A stretch of 64,000 bases of DNA from Fremontodendron californicum (Eukaryota > Streptophyta > Magnoliopsida > Malvales > Malvaceae), in contig JAULJL010000020.1 of NCBI GenBank assembly GCA_030761205.1, positions 315,001-379,000 of the forward strand, in the 5' to 3' direction. Below the pieces are notes generated by a model, which worked only from the letters and a program-made list of their open reading frames with translations, was not told the DNA's origin and searched no databases. Positions 21,417 to 33,565 of the stretch are shown in pieces. Position numbers and translations under genes: made by a program. The stretch's first letter is position 1. Each line of letters starts with the position of its first letter.

Positions 21417-22763
21417 GCCTTAGAAATTGGAAGAGTACCTGTAACCACTTCAGGAGTAGCCTGAGCCTGTTGTTGGGTCGTAGCATAAATTCTGGCTGCA
21501 GTTCGAGGTCTACCAGGCTGTATTCTGTCAAGGGCCAGTAGATGAACCAACTAGAGATTATGCCCCAATTCTATCTCTAACTGCTGTCAGCTGAGGTGCA
21601 GCAGTAGGTTGGGTCCTTTCCCTTTGACCTACTGGCAACTGACTAGTAACTCCCTTGTTCTCCAGCTTGGGACAATCTCGTTTCATGTGTCCCGGTTCTT
21701 TGTAGTAAAAACACACACCCTATAGTCTCCAACATTCACCAGGGTGATTCCTCCCACAATGGGGACACTGAGGATAAGTCAATGTACGAGGTCCTCCTGA
21801 CCTCTCAAGCAGCGATCTAGTCTGCTTTTGAGGTCCGATGATAAATCTGCTAGAAGAACCACTAAAAGGTTTTTTATCTAATCCCTTTTGCAATCTCGAG
21901 GGTTTGTAACCACTGACACTGCTCTCTACATAACTTTTCTTAGGCCTCACGTCCTCACTCGAGGATTGCCCTTTTCTTTTTCTGAACTTCTCTTCTCTAT
22001 CTTTCCTTTCTTTCAGATTCTGTTCAGCTTTGATTGCCATGTTGACCTATTTATTAAAGTCATCTGTATCCAGGGTCGTCAACCTATCTCGAATACTAAC
22101 ATGTAGCCCATCTTGGAATTTCTTGCATCTGTCAGCATCGTTGGCTACTACTGATGGAGCAAATTCTGATAGTTCGCTGAATTTTTGCTCATACTCTGCT
22201 ACCGACATGCTACCCTGTTTTAAATTCATAAACTCAGTCCATTTATTTTCCTACAAGGCCCGAGAATAGTATTTTTCTTCAAGCTCTGTTCGAAAGTCTG
22301 CCCAGGTTATGGCAGGACGTCCAGCATACCTTTGCACTGTAGTTTTCCACCATCTGTGTGCATGATCCTCCAAAAATTGCACCGTACATGGTAACCTCAT
22401 AGGCTCGGGAATCTGAAGAGTAATGGAAGTAGTCTCAATTTTTTGTAGCCCTGACCAGGCTAAAACTGATTCCAAAGATCTCGTGAAAATCTTGCAACCC
22501 ATATTCTTCAGATCTTTACAGTAATCAACTATCCCCTTTTCAGCAGGGGCAGTCAAAGCGAGAATTACTCTTGCCAAGGCCGCAACTGCCTCAGCTAAAT
22601 TAAGATCAGCTGCTAGGGGTGCTGCTGAGGGTGCAGTAACAGAAGATGAACCAGCAGCTGAAGCTTGTTCTCCAATTTGCTCATCAATATTCTCATTTAT
22701 ATTGCTATCTCTATTTTGGGGTAGAGGATTGATTCTAGGCCTTCCTCTTTGATGTGGTGGCAT
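21417..22763 (-). pseudogene. Chromovirus (Tekay/Del-type) gag, truncated copy 1
   Basis: Gag forms the particle core of a Ty3/gypsy retrotransposon. The start is ATG at 22763 (MPPHQRGRPRINPLPQN). The retrotransposon gag domain follows: GCKIFTRSLES, LQIPEPMRL, RYAGRPAITWADFR, KYYSRAL, then MNLKQGSMSVAEYEQKFSEL and IRDRLTTLDTDDFNK. A zinc-knuckle-like CPHCGRNHPGEC follows, then a second knuckle (GHMKRDCPKLENKG) that has lost a cysteine. All three recognised segments lie in one frame and are separated only by TAG codons at about 22251, 22047 and 21720, where copy 2 has sense codons (AGG, TGG, CAG). The rest of pol is missing: the element stops at 21417 against satellite. The 5' LTR and primer site lie just upstream on the minus strand. 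Confidence 0.9.
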
Positions 22764-22842
22764 CGTGTCTGATTTCCTGCACAAGTGACAATATTTTAAT
22801 GCTTCAACAAACTGTTTCTAAGTCTACAGGACCTATAACCTT

Positions 22843-22854
22843 GCTCTGATACCA
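22843..22854 (-). promoter_or_regulatory. Primer binding site (initiator tRNA-Met type), copy 1
   Basis: On the minus strand this reads TGGTATCAGAGC, complementary to the 3' end of plant initiator tRNA-Met. It lies a few bases inside the 5' LTR, where minus-strand DNA synthesis is primed. Confidence 0.88.
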
Positions 22855-22857
22855 AAT

Positions 22858-25176
22858 TGAAACACCCTGTCCGAATAATCTACCTAAAATCCGGTAGAGT
22901 TTCCTTTCTATCTCAACTATAACCCTCCTGCAAATAACACTCAATTCATATCCTCAACCAGCAATATTTCTCAATACTATTATCACATATATCCATGCAT
23001 ATTAAAAAATTATCCATGATCAATTTATACTCAAGTCAAAACATATTGATCTATTGTCTCATATCTTCAAATATATATAATATATCTAGAAGTAAACCTA
23101 TCTCAGCAAGGTTTACTTGATAAAAACATCAAGAGATCAAATCTTTTAGAAATTTAGATATGATGCACACCACGTCAATATACTCTTGAAGCGGAGAGTA
23201 GAGGAAGGCAGCAATCCCGACACCTAACTGTGACCTGAAAATGAGAAATAAGAAGAGGTGAGATATATGAATATCTCAATGAGTAGACAACATCTAAAGC
23301 GTGTGAAAACTATAATGGTAACCTGTAAGGCATAATTGACATTTTCAAAATAAATAATAGTAAAACCATAATGAGTAATTCAAAGATGTAGCAAAGTTTT
23401 CAAATATATAACAATATTATAATATTAAATCAATGTATAAAATCTGTAGGTAAATCAAGTTACGTATAGTTGGGCTCCAACTTACTGTCATGCATAAGAA
23501 TACATCCATGAAATAACTAGGCAATATCCATGTAGGCATACTAGTAGCCGACCCCAAAGGATAATACCACCATAGGACGCCCCAAAGGCATATGTGTCTC
23601 TATGATATGCCCCCAAAAGGCAAATATAACGGGATAGAAACTCTGGAGGTGGCTCCCACCACAAAGGCGTAGCACGCAGCTCCCATACGAGAGTCTAATA
23701 TCACAGAATTGGGACTCTGGAGGTGGCACCCGCCACAAAGGCGTAGCACGCAGCTCCCGTATTCCGATCAAGGGTATAATCTCATACATTAAGTCAGGTG
23801 GAGCCAAAACCATGTACGTCAAATTCTATGCATAAACATATTTCATAAATCAACCAACTTACTCGATATAATATTTCTTGAAATAAATGTACTTTTATAA
23901 CAAATCAATTCATATGATTATATATCGTATATACCTTTAATACGTAAAATAAATATCATGCTAAAAAATTATAATTATAATTAAAGAAATTTCAAATAAC
24001 TATAGTTGTCATCTACTCACAATCCTTGAGATGATCTCACTGAACACCTCGATCTGAAACTTCGGGATCCCATTAATCTACCCCATAGTCAACACTAATT
24101 TCTCATACTCAAAACAACATATCCTTAATTTTCAATATCATTTCCATAATCATTTTCTCCATAATTCAACTCCATATTGATGTCCTTATCAAATTCCTTT
24201 CTAGTAATCCATGCCTTAGAGATTTTCATAATCTATAACCATCATTTAGTACTATATTTCTCTTGAGCAATAAATTTCTTACTATCAAGCTAGATTAGAA
24301 AATCATAACTTGAGTTTGTAAGGAATTTTGAAGTGATTCCAATTGGTTTATTTCAATAAAAAGGTCTATTTTATGAAGATAATAACTAAATTAGATAATT
24401 AGAACAAAATCTTGATCAAATTTGATAAATCCCGAAACTATACCGAAACAGGGGTCAACACAGAACAGCCAACTTCATTGAATTTTATCTTTTTAACCGC
24501 TTATCGGTTTTGGGTGATTCAAAACAAAAATTCTCTTATTGAAGTCTAGTTTCTAAGAAAAATATCAAAAAAAATACAAACCCAGCTGTGCCGAACCCAG
24601 AAAATCCGAACAGCAAGCATGCTCAACTTCCCCTGTTTTGCTTTTTCTTCCCATTTTCTTGTTCATGCTTTCAAATCCTTTTAATTCTTACCAAAGGTGA
24701 GTAAAACTCATACTTAATAGATGGATTTCAGACCTTAACATGTTTATGGAGCTAAGATCTTAGCATGCTCAAATAGAATATCTAAAGAAAAGGAAGAATT
24801 TATCAAGAAACTTACCTTGGATGTGATTGTTGTTGAGATTTTAGTGGAATACTTGAAGATAAATGTTGGAGGAGATGAAAAGAATTTGAGAGGGGAGGGT
24901 GGTCGGCTAGATCATAAAGAAATGAAGAAAATTTTCTAGAAATTTCAAGATAATAAGATGACTAAAAGATATTTTTCAACTTTTGGTATAATTGCCCATT
25001 GGTCCCTCAACTTTTTATAATAACCATTAAGCCCCTAAACTTTTTTTTTTAGTTTGTTCAATTTGATCATTTCTTCTTTTAATTCCCCCACTTATAAATT
25101 CTTACCAATTTCCAAGTTTTTCCTTAAAATTTTCGGGATTTAACTTTACATGATTGTACGTAACCTCGGTTGTTAT
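22858..25176 (-). repeat. 5' LTR of chromovirus copy 1
   Basis: The LTR is bounded on the plus strand by TGAAACACCCTGTCCG (normally TGTAACACC) and ACGTAACCTCGGTTGTTAT (normally GTTGTTACA), so both terminal inverted ends have mutated. It aligns along its length with the LTRs at 33566-35972 and 50720-53129. A short internal tandem repeat lies at 23635-23775. It abuts satellite at about 25177 with no target duplication, because the other end of the element is lost. Confidence 0.88.
23635..23775 (-). repeat. LTR-internal tandem repeat of about 70 bp, two copies
   Basis: Two copies of a block containing ACTCTGGAGGTGGCTCCCAC and CACAAAGGCGTAGCACGCAG. The GGAGGTGG/CCCACC words can pair. The other LTRs carry two copies (34355-34490) and three copies (51505-51715). 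Confidence 0.85.
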
Positions 25177-27584
25177 ATCTAATGTGTACAAATGTATTTG
25201 TGTAATATATCTATGTAATTGTAATATATTTGTGTAATTGTAATATATATATATAAATATGTAATTATAATATATTAATTGTATTATATCTATGTAATTG
25301 TAATATATTTATGTAATACATATATCTAATATATACATAGATACATTACAATTATATAGATATATTATAATTACATAAATATATTACAATTACATAGATA
25401 TATTAGACAAATATATTATAATTACATAGATATATTACAGTTACAAATATATTATAAAATAGATATATTATAGTTACATAGATATATTACAATTACATAT
25501 TTATATTACAAAACAATAGATATTACAATTAAATAGATATATTACAATTACATAGATAAATTACAATTATATCTTTATATTACAATTACATTAATATATT
25601 ATAATTACATAGATATATTGTATATTAAATATGTTTTAAGTACATAGATACATTAGAATTACATAGATATATTACAATTACGTAGATATATTACATTATA
25701 TTATATATTACATAGATATATCTATTTATTGTAATGTACATATATATATATATCTATGTAATTGTAATGTATCTATGTAATTGTAATATATCTATGTAAT
25801 TGTAATGTATACATTATCAAATATATCTATGTAACTATGTATTATACATAGATATATTACAATTACAATTATTGAAAATATTAGAATTACATAGATATAT
25901 TACAATTACATAGATATTTTTATCACAATATAGATGTATTACAATTACATAGATATATTACAATTACATAGAACTTTTCATTGCCTACTTTGTAAAGTAT
26001 CTAGATTTATTAAAAGATCTTGTTACATACTACATCAATACATGTAATATCTAATGTTTTTAGTAAGTGTAATATATATATATATATATGTAATTGTAAT
26101 ATATCTATGTAATTCTATGTAATTCAAACATATTACAATTGCATCTATGTAATTGTAATAAATATATCTATGTAATTACAATACGTTAGAATTACATATA
26201 TATTACAATATATCTATGTAATATCTATTTAATATATCTATGTAATTCTAATATATTACAATTATATAGATATATTACATATTTATATTACAATTACATA
26301 GATAGATATATCTATAAAATTGTAATATATTTGTGTAGTTGTAATACATTAGAATATATACATTACATAGATATTATGTAATTGTAATATAAATATGTAA
26401 TTCTAATGTTTTAAGTAATTGTAATATATCTATATAATTGTAATATATTTATGTAATTCTAATGTATCTAAATTGATATTATACATGGATATCTAATGTA
26501 ATTACACAAATATATATTAATATACAATTACAATATATCAGTAATTTATATGTTGTATAAATATATTTGTAATACATAGATATATTTAATATAAATTAAT
26601 ATTTGTGTAGCATTATAAATATATTACAATTACATATATATATTTTAATGTTTTAAGTAATTATAAAATATTTATGTAATTGTAATATGTTTAAGTAATT
26701 GTAATGTATCTATGTAATTGTAATGTATTTGTGTATCTATTGTAATATATCTATGTAAATTGTAATAAATATTTGTGCATTGTAATATATTACAGTTACA
26801 TAGATATATTACACATTACAATAGATACACAAATATATTACAATTACATAGATATATTACTATTACATGTAATATATTACAACTACATAGATACATTATA
26901 ATTACACATTAGATATATTACAATTACATAAATATATTACAATTACATAAATATATTACAATTAATAATGTATCTATGTAATATTATATAGAAATATTAC
27001 ATAAATATATTTATTACAATTACACATTAGATATATAACAATACATGACAATTACATAGATATATTACAGTTACATAGATATATTACAATTACATGAATA
27101 TATTACAGTTACATAGAGATGTTATAATTACTTAAAACATTAGAATTACATAGATATATTTCAATTACAATTACAATTATATAGATACATTACAATACAT
27201 GTAATATCTAATGTTTTCGAATTACATAGATATATTAAAATAACATAGATACATTGGATATATATATATTACAATTACATAGATATATTTCAATTACACA
27301 AATATATTACAATTACATAAATATATTACAATAACATAGATATATTACAATTACATAAATATATTACAATTACATAGATATATTACAATTATTGAAAATA
27401 TTACAATTATATAGATATATTACAATTATTGAAAACATTAGAATTACATAAATATATTACAATTACTGAAAACATTACAATTACATATCTATTGTAATAT
27501 ATTACAATTACAATTACATGTATATTACAATTACAACTACATAGATATATTATAATGTATTACACAAATATATTACAATTACAT
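25177..27584. repeat. 19-bp satellite, block 4
   Basis: 2.4 kb of the satellite. 25305-25560 matches the start of block 1 (4313 onward) and 42280-42560. A short unrelated insert lies near 25978-26035 (CTTTTCATTGCCTACTTTG and onward). It ends abruptly at the truncated LTR. Confidence 0.92.
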
Positions 27585-28740
27585 GTTGGATCTACGTGGC
27601 CTAGAGATTAACGATAATTGGTATTTATACATACTCAAAGCATTATATAATTATGAATGCAACTTAAGTCCCATTAATCTACCCCAAAGTCAATACTAAT
27701 TTCTCATACTCAAAACAACATATCCTTAATTTTTAATATCATTTCCATAATCATTTTCTCCATAATTCAACTCCATATTCATGTCCTTATCAAATTCCTT
27801 TCTAGTACTCCATGCCTTAGAGATTTCCATAATCCATAATCATCATTTAGTACTATATTTCTCTTAAGCAATGAATTCCTTACTGTCAAACTAGATTAGA
27901 AAAATCATAACTTGAGTTTGGTAAGGAATTTTGAAGTGATTCCAATTGGTTTATCTCAGCCAGTAAGTCTACTTTATGAAGAAAATAACTAACAAAATCT
28001 TGATCAAGTTTGATAAATCCCGAAACTATGTCAAAACAGGGGTCAAAACAGGACAGCCAACTTCACCGAATTTTATCTTTTTAACCGCTTATCGGTTTTG
28101 AGTGATTCAAAAACCAAAATTCTCGTATTGAAGTCTAGTTTCTAGGGAAAATATCAAAAAAAATACAAACTCAGCTGTGCTGAACCCAGAAATCAGAACA
28201 GAATGCATTCTTAATTCCCCTGTTTTGCTTTTTCTTGTTCATGCTTTCAAATCCTTTTAGTTCTTACCAAATGAGAGTAAAACTCATACTTAATAGATGG
28301 AATTTCAGACCTTAAAATGTTTATGGAGCAAAAATCTTAGCATATTCATGTAGAACATCTAGAGAAAAGGAATAATTAATCAAGAAACTATCCTTGGATG
28401 TGATTATTGAAGAAATTTTGGTGTAAGATGCTTGAAGAAAATTTTGAGAGAATAAGGAGAAGGAAGGCTGACTGCCACTTGAGGAGTAGAATGAAAAATC
28501 TAGAGTTTTCAAGAGATAAAATGAGCTTAAAAGATATTTTTAAAAAAATTTGGTATAATTGCACATTGGTCCCTCTACTTTTCATAAATAACCATTAAGC
28601 CCTTAAACTTTTTAATTTGTTCAATTTGATCATTTCTTCTTTTATTTCCTTCACTTATAACTTCTTACCAATTTCCAAGTTTGCCCTTAAAATTGTTGGG
28701 GTTTGACTTTGCACGATTGTACGTAACCTCGGTTGTTACA
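27585..28740 (-). repeat. 3' LTR of chromovirus copy 2, truncated
   Basis: Corresponds to 34803-35972 of the 5' LTR, ending GTAACCTCGGTTGTTACA at 28740 next to the polypurine tract. The far half of the LTR, in element orientation its 3' half, is missing, and satellite begins directly at 27584. By eye the shared half is very similar to the 5' LTR. Confidence 0.9.
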
Positions 28741-28752
28741 ACCTACCCCCTT
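28741..28752 (-). promoter_or_regulatory. Polypurine tract of chromovirus copy 2
   Basis: The minus strand reads AAGGGGGTAGGT directly before the LTR start TGTAACAACC. This is the expected primer for plus-strand synthesis. Confidence 0.85.
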
Positions 28753-28775
28753 AAAAAAAAATTCGTCCTCGAAAT

Positions 28776-29048
28776 TTACTTACCAACTTGATTGAACAAG
28801 TGAGGATATTGAGTCCGCATATCTTCCTCCCTTTCCCATGTAGCTTCTTCATATGAATGATTCCTCCAAAGAACTTTCACTAATGGAATAGTCTTAGTCC
28901 TTAGAACTTGGTCCTTTCTATCCAAAATCTCAACCGATTGCTCTTCATAAGTTAAATTTTTCTCAATTTCCATAGGCAAGTCCCTCAATATATGTGAAGA
29001 ATCGAAAATGTACTTTCAGAGCATAGAAACATGGAACACATTATGAAT
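28776..29048 (-). pseudogene. Integrase chromodomain, chromovirus copy 2
   Basis: C-terminal chromodomain of the integrase, thought in this clade to direct insertion to modified chromatin. The frame 28988 to 28776 shows EILDRKDQVLRTKTIPLVKV, LWRNHSYEEATWEREEDMR and a terminal YPHLF. The aromatic and acidic residues of the fold (W in LWRN, EEATWE) are visible. It ends at a natural stop about 25 bp before the polypurine tract. It is separated from integrase by an HNVFHVSML region holding TGA near 29046 and another stop. This domain is the main reason for calling the element a chromovirus. Confidence 0.9.
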
Positions 29049-30251
29049 TCATGAAAATTCTTCCGGTAAGGCCAATCTATAAGCAACTAGGCCAATCCTT
29101 TCGATGATCTCATACGGCCCTATATATCGAGGACCCAGCTTTTTTCGTCTTCCAAACCAGATTAATCCTTTCCAAGGAGTCACCTTTAGAAACACCATAT
29201 CACCAACTTCAAACTCTAAATCTTTTCTCTGGTTATCTGCATAACTCTTTTGTCGATCTTGAGCTATTTTTATCTTTTCCATGATTACCTTTACTTTGTC
29301 TGTAGTCATCATAACAATTTTCGGGCCTAGCAATTTCCTTTCATCTGTATCATCCCAACACACCAGAGTGTTGCACTTTCTTCCATACAAGGCTTCAAAC
29401 GGAGCCATGTAGATGCTGGACTGATAACTATTGTTATATGCAAACTCTGCTAGAGGTAAGTGTTCATCCCAGTTTCCTTTGAGTTCCATAATACAAGATC
29501 TGAGCATATCTTCCAGAATTTGAATTGTCCGTTTAGATTGTCCATCCGTCTAGGGATGAAAAGCAACACTGAACTTGAGTTTAGTGCCCATAGCATTCTG
29601 CAAACTTGGCCAGAATCGAGATGTGAATCGGGGGTCTCGATCAGATACAATTGATACGGGGGCACCATGTAACCTAACAATGTCGTTCACATAAAGTTTA
29701 GCCAGTCTTTCCATGGAAAAAGTCTTCTTGACTGGAAAAAAGTGAGCTAATTTTGTTAAACGATCAACAATCACCCAAATGCTATAACCAGACCGCGTTC
29801 TTGGCAATCCCGAAATGAAATCCATAGCAATATCTTCCCACTTCTATTGAGGAATAGGTAGGGGTCTCAATTTCCCTGAAGGTTTTTGATGCTAGGCTTT
29901 AATTTGTTGGCAAACCAAGCATCTAGAAACAAACTCAGCTATGTCCCGTTTCATACCTTGCCACCAATAGTGTTCTCTTAAGGTTCGATACATTTTCACA
30001 CTACCGGGATGCAACGCGTATGGTGCACTATGAGCTTCCTCCAAAATCACCTTCTAGAGTTCTTCATCTTGAGGCACACAAAGCCTATTTCTTATTATCA
30101 GTAAATCATCATCCTTTATTTGAAAGTCAGTCCTCACTCCATCCCTTACTTCTTGCTTTAACTTTACCAACATAGGGTCATTATTCTGTGCTTCAAGTAT
30201 CCTATCAATATGAATCGGTTTAACCTTCAAGTGGACTAATAGGAGATCATT
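29049..30251 (-). pseudogene. Integrase, chromovirus copy 2
   Basis: DDE-type integrase that inserts element cDNA into the genome. Reading leftward, a zinc-binding region near 29900-29990 gives WWQGMKRDIAEFVSRCLVCQ. The catalytic core follows (29825 to 29550): MDFISGLPRTRSGYSIWVIV, D in VDRLTKLAHF and SDRDPRF with the second catalytic Asp. The third part (29507 to 29049) has AEFAYNNSYQSSIYMAPFEA, LYGRKC and KLGPRYIGPYEII. It is interrupted by TAG at about 29548, where the family motif HPQTDGQ requires Gln, by TAG near 29890 and by further stops toward the chromodomain. All main motifs remain, so the copy is recent enough to read but cannot make integrase. Confidence 0.9.
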
Positions 30252-30769
30252 CTAATCAATCATCAATTCCAAAGGTAAAGACTTCAACTCATTTTGTAAA
30301 GGTTTCTGAATCGCTCGGATATGAGCAAGAGAACTAGAAGACTTTCGACTAAGAGCATCGGCCACTACATTGGCCTTTCCTGGGTGGTAGTCAATTACAC
30401 AGTCATAATCTTTTATCAATTCCAACCATCTCCTTTGCCTCAAATTCAGTTCCTTCTGATCCATCAGATATTTCAGACTCTTATGATTAGTGTAGATTGT
30501 ACATTTTTCTCCAAACAAATATTGCATCCAAATTTTCAATGCAAATACCACTGTCGCCAACTCTAGATTGTGAGTGGGATAGTTCTGCTCATGCTGTTTC
30601 AGTTGTCGAGAAGCATAAGCTATCACCTTCCCATGTTGCATCAAAAAGCAACCCAAACCTCGCCTTTTAAGGCATCACTGTATACCACAAAGCTTCCAGT
30701 CCCTGATGGTAGTGTAAGAACTGGTGCTGTGGTCAATCTACGCTTGAGCTCTTGGAAAGCTTGCTCACA
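30252..30769 (-). pseudogene. RNase H domain, chromovirus copy 2
   Basis: The RNase H domain of pol degrades the RNA strand of the replication hybrid. Visible motifs are YSDALKRRGLGCFLMQHGKV, where the first catalytic Asp lies in the YSDA-type motif, then YASRQLKQHEQNYPTHNLEL, where E of LEL is the catalytic Glu, YTNHKSLKYL in place of the usual TDHKSL, and DALSRK. A TAA at about 30770 separates it from reverse transcriptase, and the frame also shifts near 30660. The Asp-to-Asn change in the TDHK motif removes a usual catalytic residue. Confidence 0.88.
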
Positions 30770-31429
30770 TTAATCAGTCCACTCAAACTTAGCATGCTTC
30801 CATGTTAGCTTCGACAAAGGAGAGGCTATCATGGAAAATCCTTCCACGAATCTTCGATAGTACCCTGCCAATATGAGAAAGCTTCTAACTTCTGTGACAT
30901 TCGTGGGTCTTTTCCAAGCAACTACAGCTTCTATCTTTTGTGGATCTACAAAGATCCCTTCCTTAGATACTACATGACCAAGGAATGCTACTTTGTCCAG
31001 CCAGAATTCACACTTGGAAAATTTAGCATAAAGTTGCTTTTCACGCATAGTCTGCAGCACCGTTCTCAAATGGCTTACATGACCATTCTCATTTCCAGAA
31101 TAAACTAGGATGTCATCGATAAACACAATGACAAACTTATCTAAGTAGGGTCGAAACACCCTATTCATCAAATCCATAAAGACTGCAGGTGAAATAGTTA
31201 GCCTAAAAGGCATAACTAAGAATTCATAATGACCATATCGAGTTCTAAAAGCAGTCTTTGGAATATTAGATTCTTTAATCTTCAATTGATGATAACCCGA
31301 CCTTAGGTCTATTTTGGAGAATACATTTGTGCCTTGAAACTGATCAAACAAGTCATCAATCCTTGGCAAAGGATACTTGTTCTTAATGGTGACCTTGTCG
31401 GTAGTTGATGCACAACCGTAAGGTTCCAT
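30770..31429 (-). pseudogene. Reverse transcriptase, chromovirus copy 2
   Basis: The polymerase that copies element RNA into DNA. The 219-codon frame contains KYPLPRIDDLFDQFQG, SKIDLRSGYHQLKIKE (palm motif A), AFRTRYGHYEFLVMPF, the active-site motif FVIVFIDDILVYS, FLGHVVSKEGI and a C-terminal SPLSKLTWKHAKFEW. The N-terminal part (KKKDGTLRLCINYRQ) lies in the preceding frame, so a frameshift at about 31400 splits the domain, and a TAA ends it at 30770. The active-site DD pair is intact. Confidence 0.93.
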
Positions 31430-32396
31430 CCTTTTTCTTTACAAACAAAACTGGTGCTCCCCACGGTGAGGTACTAGGCTGAATGAAACCTCTGTCAACT
31501 AGGTCTTGCAACTGCACTTTCAATTTCTTTAGCTCCGAGGGTGCCATTCTATAGGGTGACTGAGAAATAAGAGCACTATCAGGGATTAAGTCGATAGTAA
31601 ACTCCAATTCTCTGTCAGGAGGTAAACCGATCAATTCCTCAGGAAACTCTTTGACCACAGGTATGGTTCCCAACTTTGCCTCATGTATGTCCTTGTTAAT
31701 CACATAAGCAAGGTAAGCAGAATACCCTTTCTGCAAGCATCTATTGGCTGCCATCGTAGAGATAAGGCAAGAAGGTAAAACTTTCCTTTCTCCTTGAAAG
31801 GTGAACTCCAAGTCTCCCGACGTCTTAAAAGTCACAGTTTTGGAAAAGCAATCTATCACTGCATTATGCTTAGACAACCAATCCATTCCTAGAATCACAT
31901 CAAAATTATACATTCCTAATGGAAACAGATCAACTGGTAATTCATGCTCCTGAACCATAACGATACAACCCGGATAAACCACATCAATCTTCAAAATTTC
32001 CCTCACTGGGGTACTAACGACCATAGGAATGTCTAACCTCCTAGACTCTCTACCCAAATGCATGACATATGAATTAGCAACGAAAGAATGAGTTGCACCT
32101 GGATCTATTAAGATTCTAGCATTTGCCTTAGAAGCTGAGAGAATACATGTAACCACTTCAGGAGTAGCTTGAGCCTGCTGTTGGGTCATAGAATAAATTC
32201 TGGCTGCAGTTCCGGGCCTGCCGGGCTGTCCACTCTGTCGAGGACCAGTAGATGAACCAACTTGAGATTGTGCCCCAGTTCTATCTCTAACTGCTGTCTG
32301 TTGAGGTGTAGCAGTAGGTTGGGTCCTTTCCCTTTGACCCACTAATAACTGACTGGTAGCTCCCTTGTTCTCCAACTTGGGATAATCCCATTTCAT
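31383..32396 (-). pseudogene. Protease and start of reverse transcriptase, chromovirus copy 2
   Basis: A 337-codon open stretch. The first part is the end of gag and a Gln/Thr-rich linker. The aspartic protease follows, with ILIDPGATHSFVANSYV, the plant chromovirus form of the D-S/T-G active site in which Pro replaces Ser, and LGMDWLSKHNAVIDC. Reverse transcriptase begins with PPDRELEFTIDLIPDSALIS, PYRMAPSELKKLK and FVKKKDGTLRLC. The frame is lost at about 31400. In this clade gag, protease, reverse transcriptase, RNase H and integrase are normally one polyprotein. Confidence 0.9.
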
Positions 32397-32399
32397 GTG

Positions 32400-33471
32400 T
32401 CCCTGTTCTTTGCAATAAAAACATACACCCTGTAGTCTCCAACATTCACCAGGATGATTCCTCCCACAATGGGGACACTGAGAATAAGTCGAGGTCCGAG
32501 GTCCTCCTGACCTCCTAGGCAGTGATCTAGTCTGCTGTTGAGGTCCGGTTGTAGGTCTACTAGAAGCACCACTAATAGGTTTTCTATCGATCCCCCTTGA
32601 AATCTCGAGGGTTTGTAACTACTGGTACTGCTCTATAAGTAACATTTTTTAGGCCTCACGTCCTCACTAGAGGACTGCCCTTTTCTTTTTCTGAACTTTT
32701 CTTCTCTGTCTTTCATTTCTTTTAGATTCTGTTCAGCTTTGATTTCCATGTTGACCCATTTATTAAAGTCATCTGTATCCAAGGTCGTCAGCCTATCCCG
32801 AATACTAACATGTAGCCCATATTGGAATTTCTTGCATCTGTCAACATCGTTGGCTAGTATTGATGGAGCAAATTCTGATAGCTCGCTGAATTTCTGCTCT
32901 ACTCTGCTACTGACATACTACCCTGCTTTAGATTCATAACCTCAGTCCATTTCTTTTCCCTCAAAGCCCGAGAATAGTATTTTTCCTCAAACTCTCTTCG
33001 AAAGTCTACCCAAGTTATGGCAGGACGTCCAGCATACCTTTGCACTATAGTTTTCAACCATGTGTATGCATGATCTTCCAAGAATTGCACCGCACATTGT
33101 AACCTCATGGGCTCAGGAATCTGAAGAGTAATGGAAGTAGTCTCAATTTTTTGTAGCCATGTCCAAGCTAAGTCTGATTCCAAAGATCTCGTAAAAATCT
33201 TGCAACCCATATTTTTCTGGTCTTTACAGTAATCAACTATCCCTTTTTCAGCAGGGGCAGTCAACATGAGAATTATTCTTGCCAAGGCCGCAACTGCCTC
33301 CGCTAAATTAAAGTCAGCTACTGGGGGTGCTGCTAGGGGTGCAACAATAGAAGATGAACCAGTACCTGAAGCTTGTGCTCCAACTTGCTCACCAATATTC
33401 TCATTTCTATTCCTATCCCTATTTTGGGGTAGGGGATTGATTCTAGGCCTTCCTCATCGACGTGGTGGCAT
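32400..33471 (-). pseudogene. Gag, chromovirus copy 2
   Basis: The gag start is ATG at 33471, by alignment to copy 1. Codon 6 is TGA where copy 1 has AGA. The frame then stays open through GCKIFTRSLESDLAWTWLQK, RYAGRPAITWVDFR and MNLKQGSMSVAE to a stop at about 32899, caused by a 1-bp deletion relative to copy 1. The rest (SELSEFAPS, TLDTDDFNKWVNM, KFRKRKGQSSSEDVRPKK and zinc-knuckle sequence near 32400-32480) is spread over other frames. Compared with copy 1 this copy has fewer TAG codons but more frameshifts. Confidence 0.88.
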
Positions 33472-33550
33472 CGTGTCTAATTTTCTGCACAAGTGACAAT
33501 CTTTTAATACATCAACAAACAGTTTCTAAGTCTATAGGACCTATAACCTT

Positions 33551-33562
33551 GCTCTGATACCA
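33551..33562 (-). promoter_or_regulatory. Primer binding site (initiator tRNA-Met type), copy 2
   Basis: TGGTATCAGAGC on the minus strand, three bases inside the 5' LTR. It is identical to the site in copy 1. Confidence 0.9.
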
Positions 33563-33565
33563 AAT

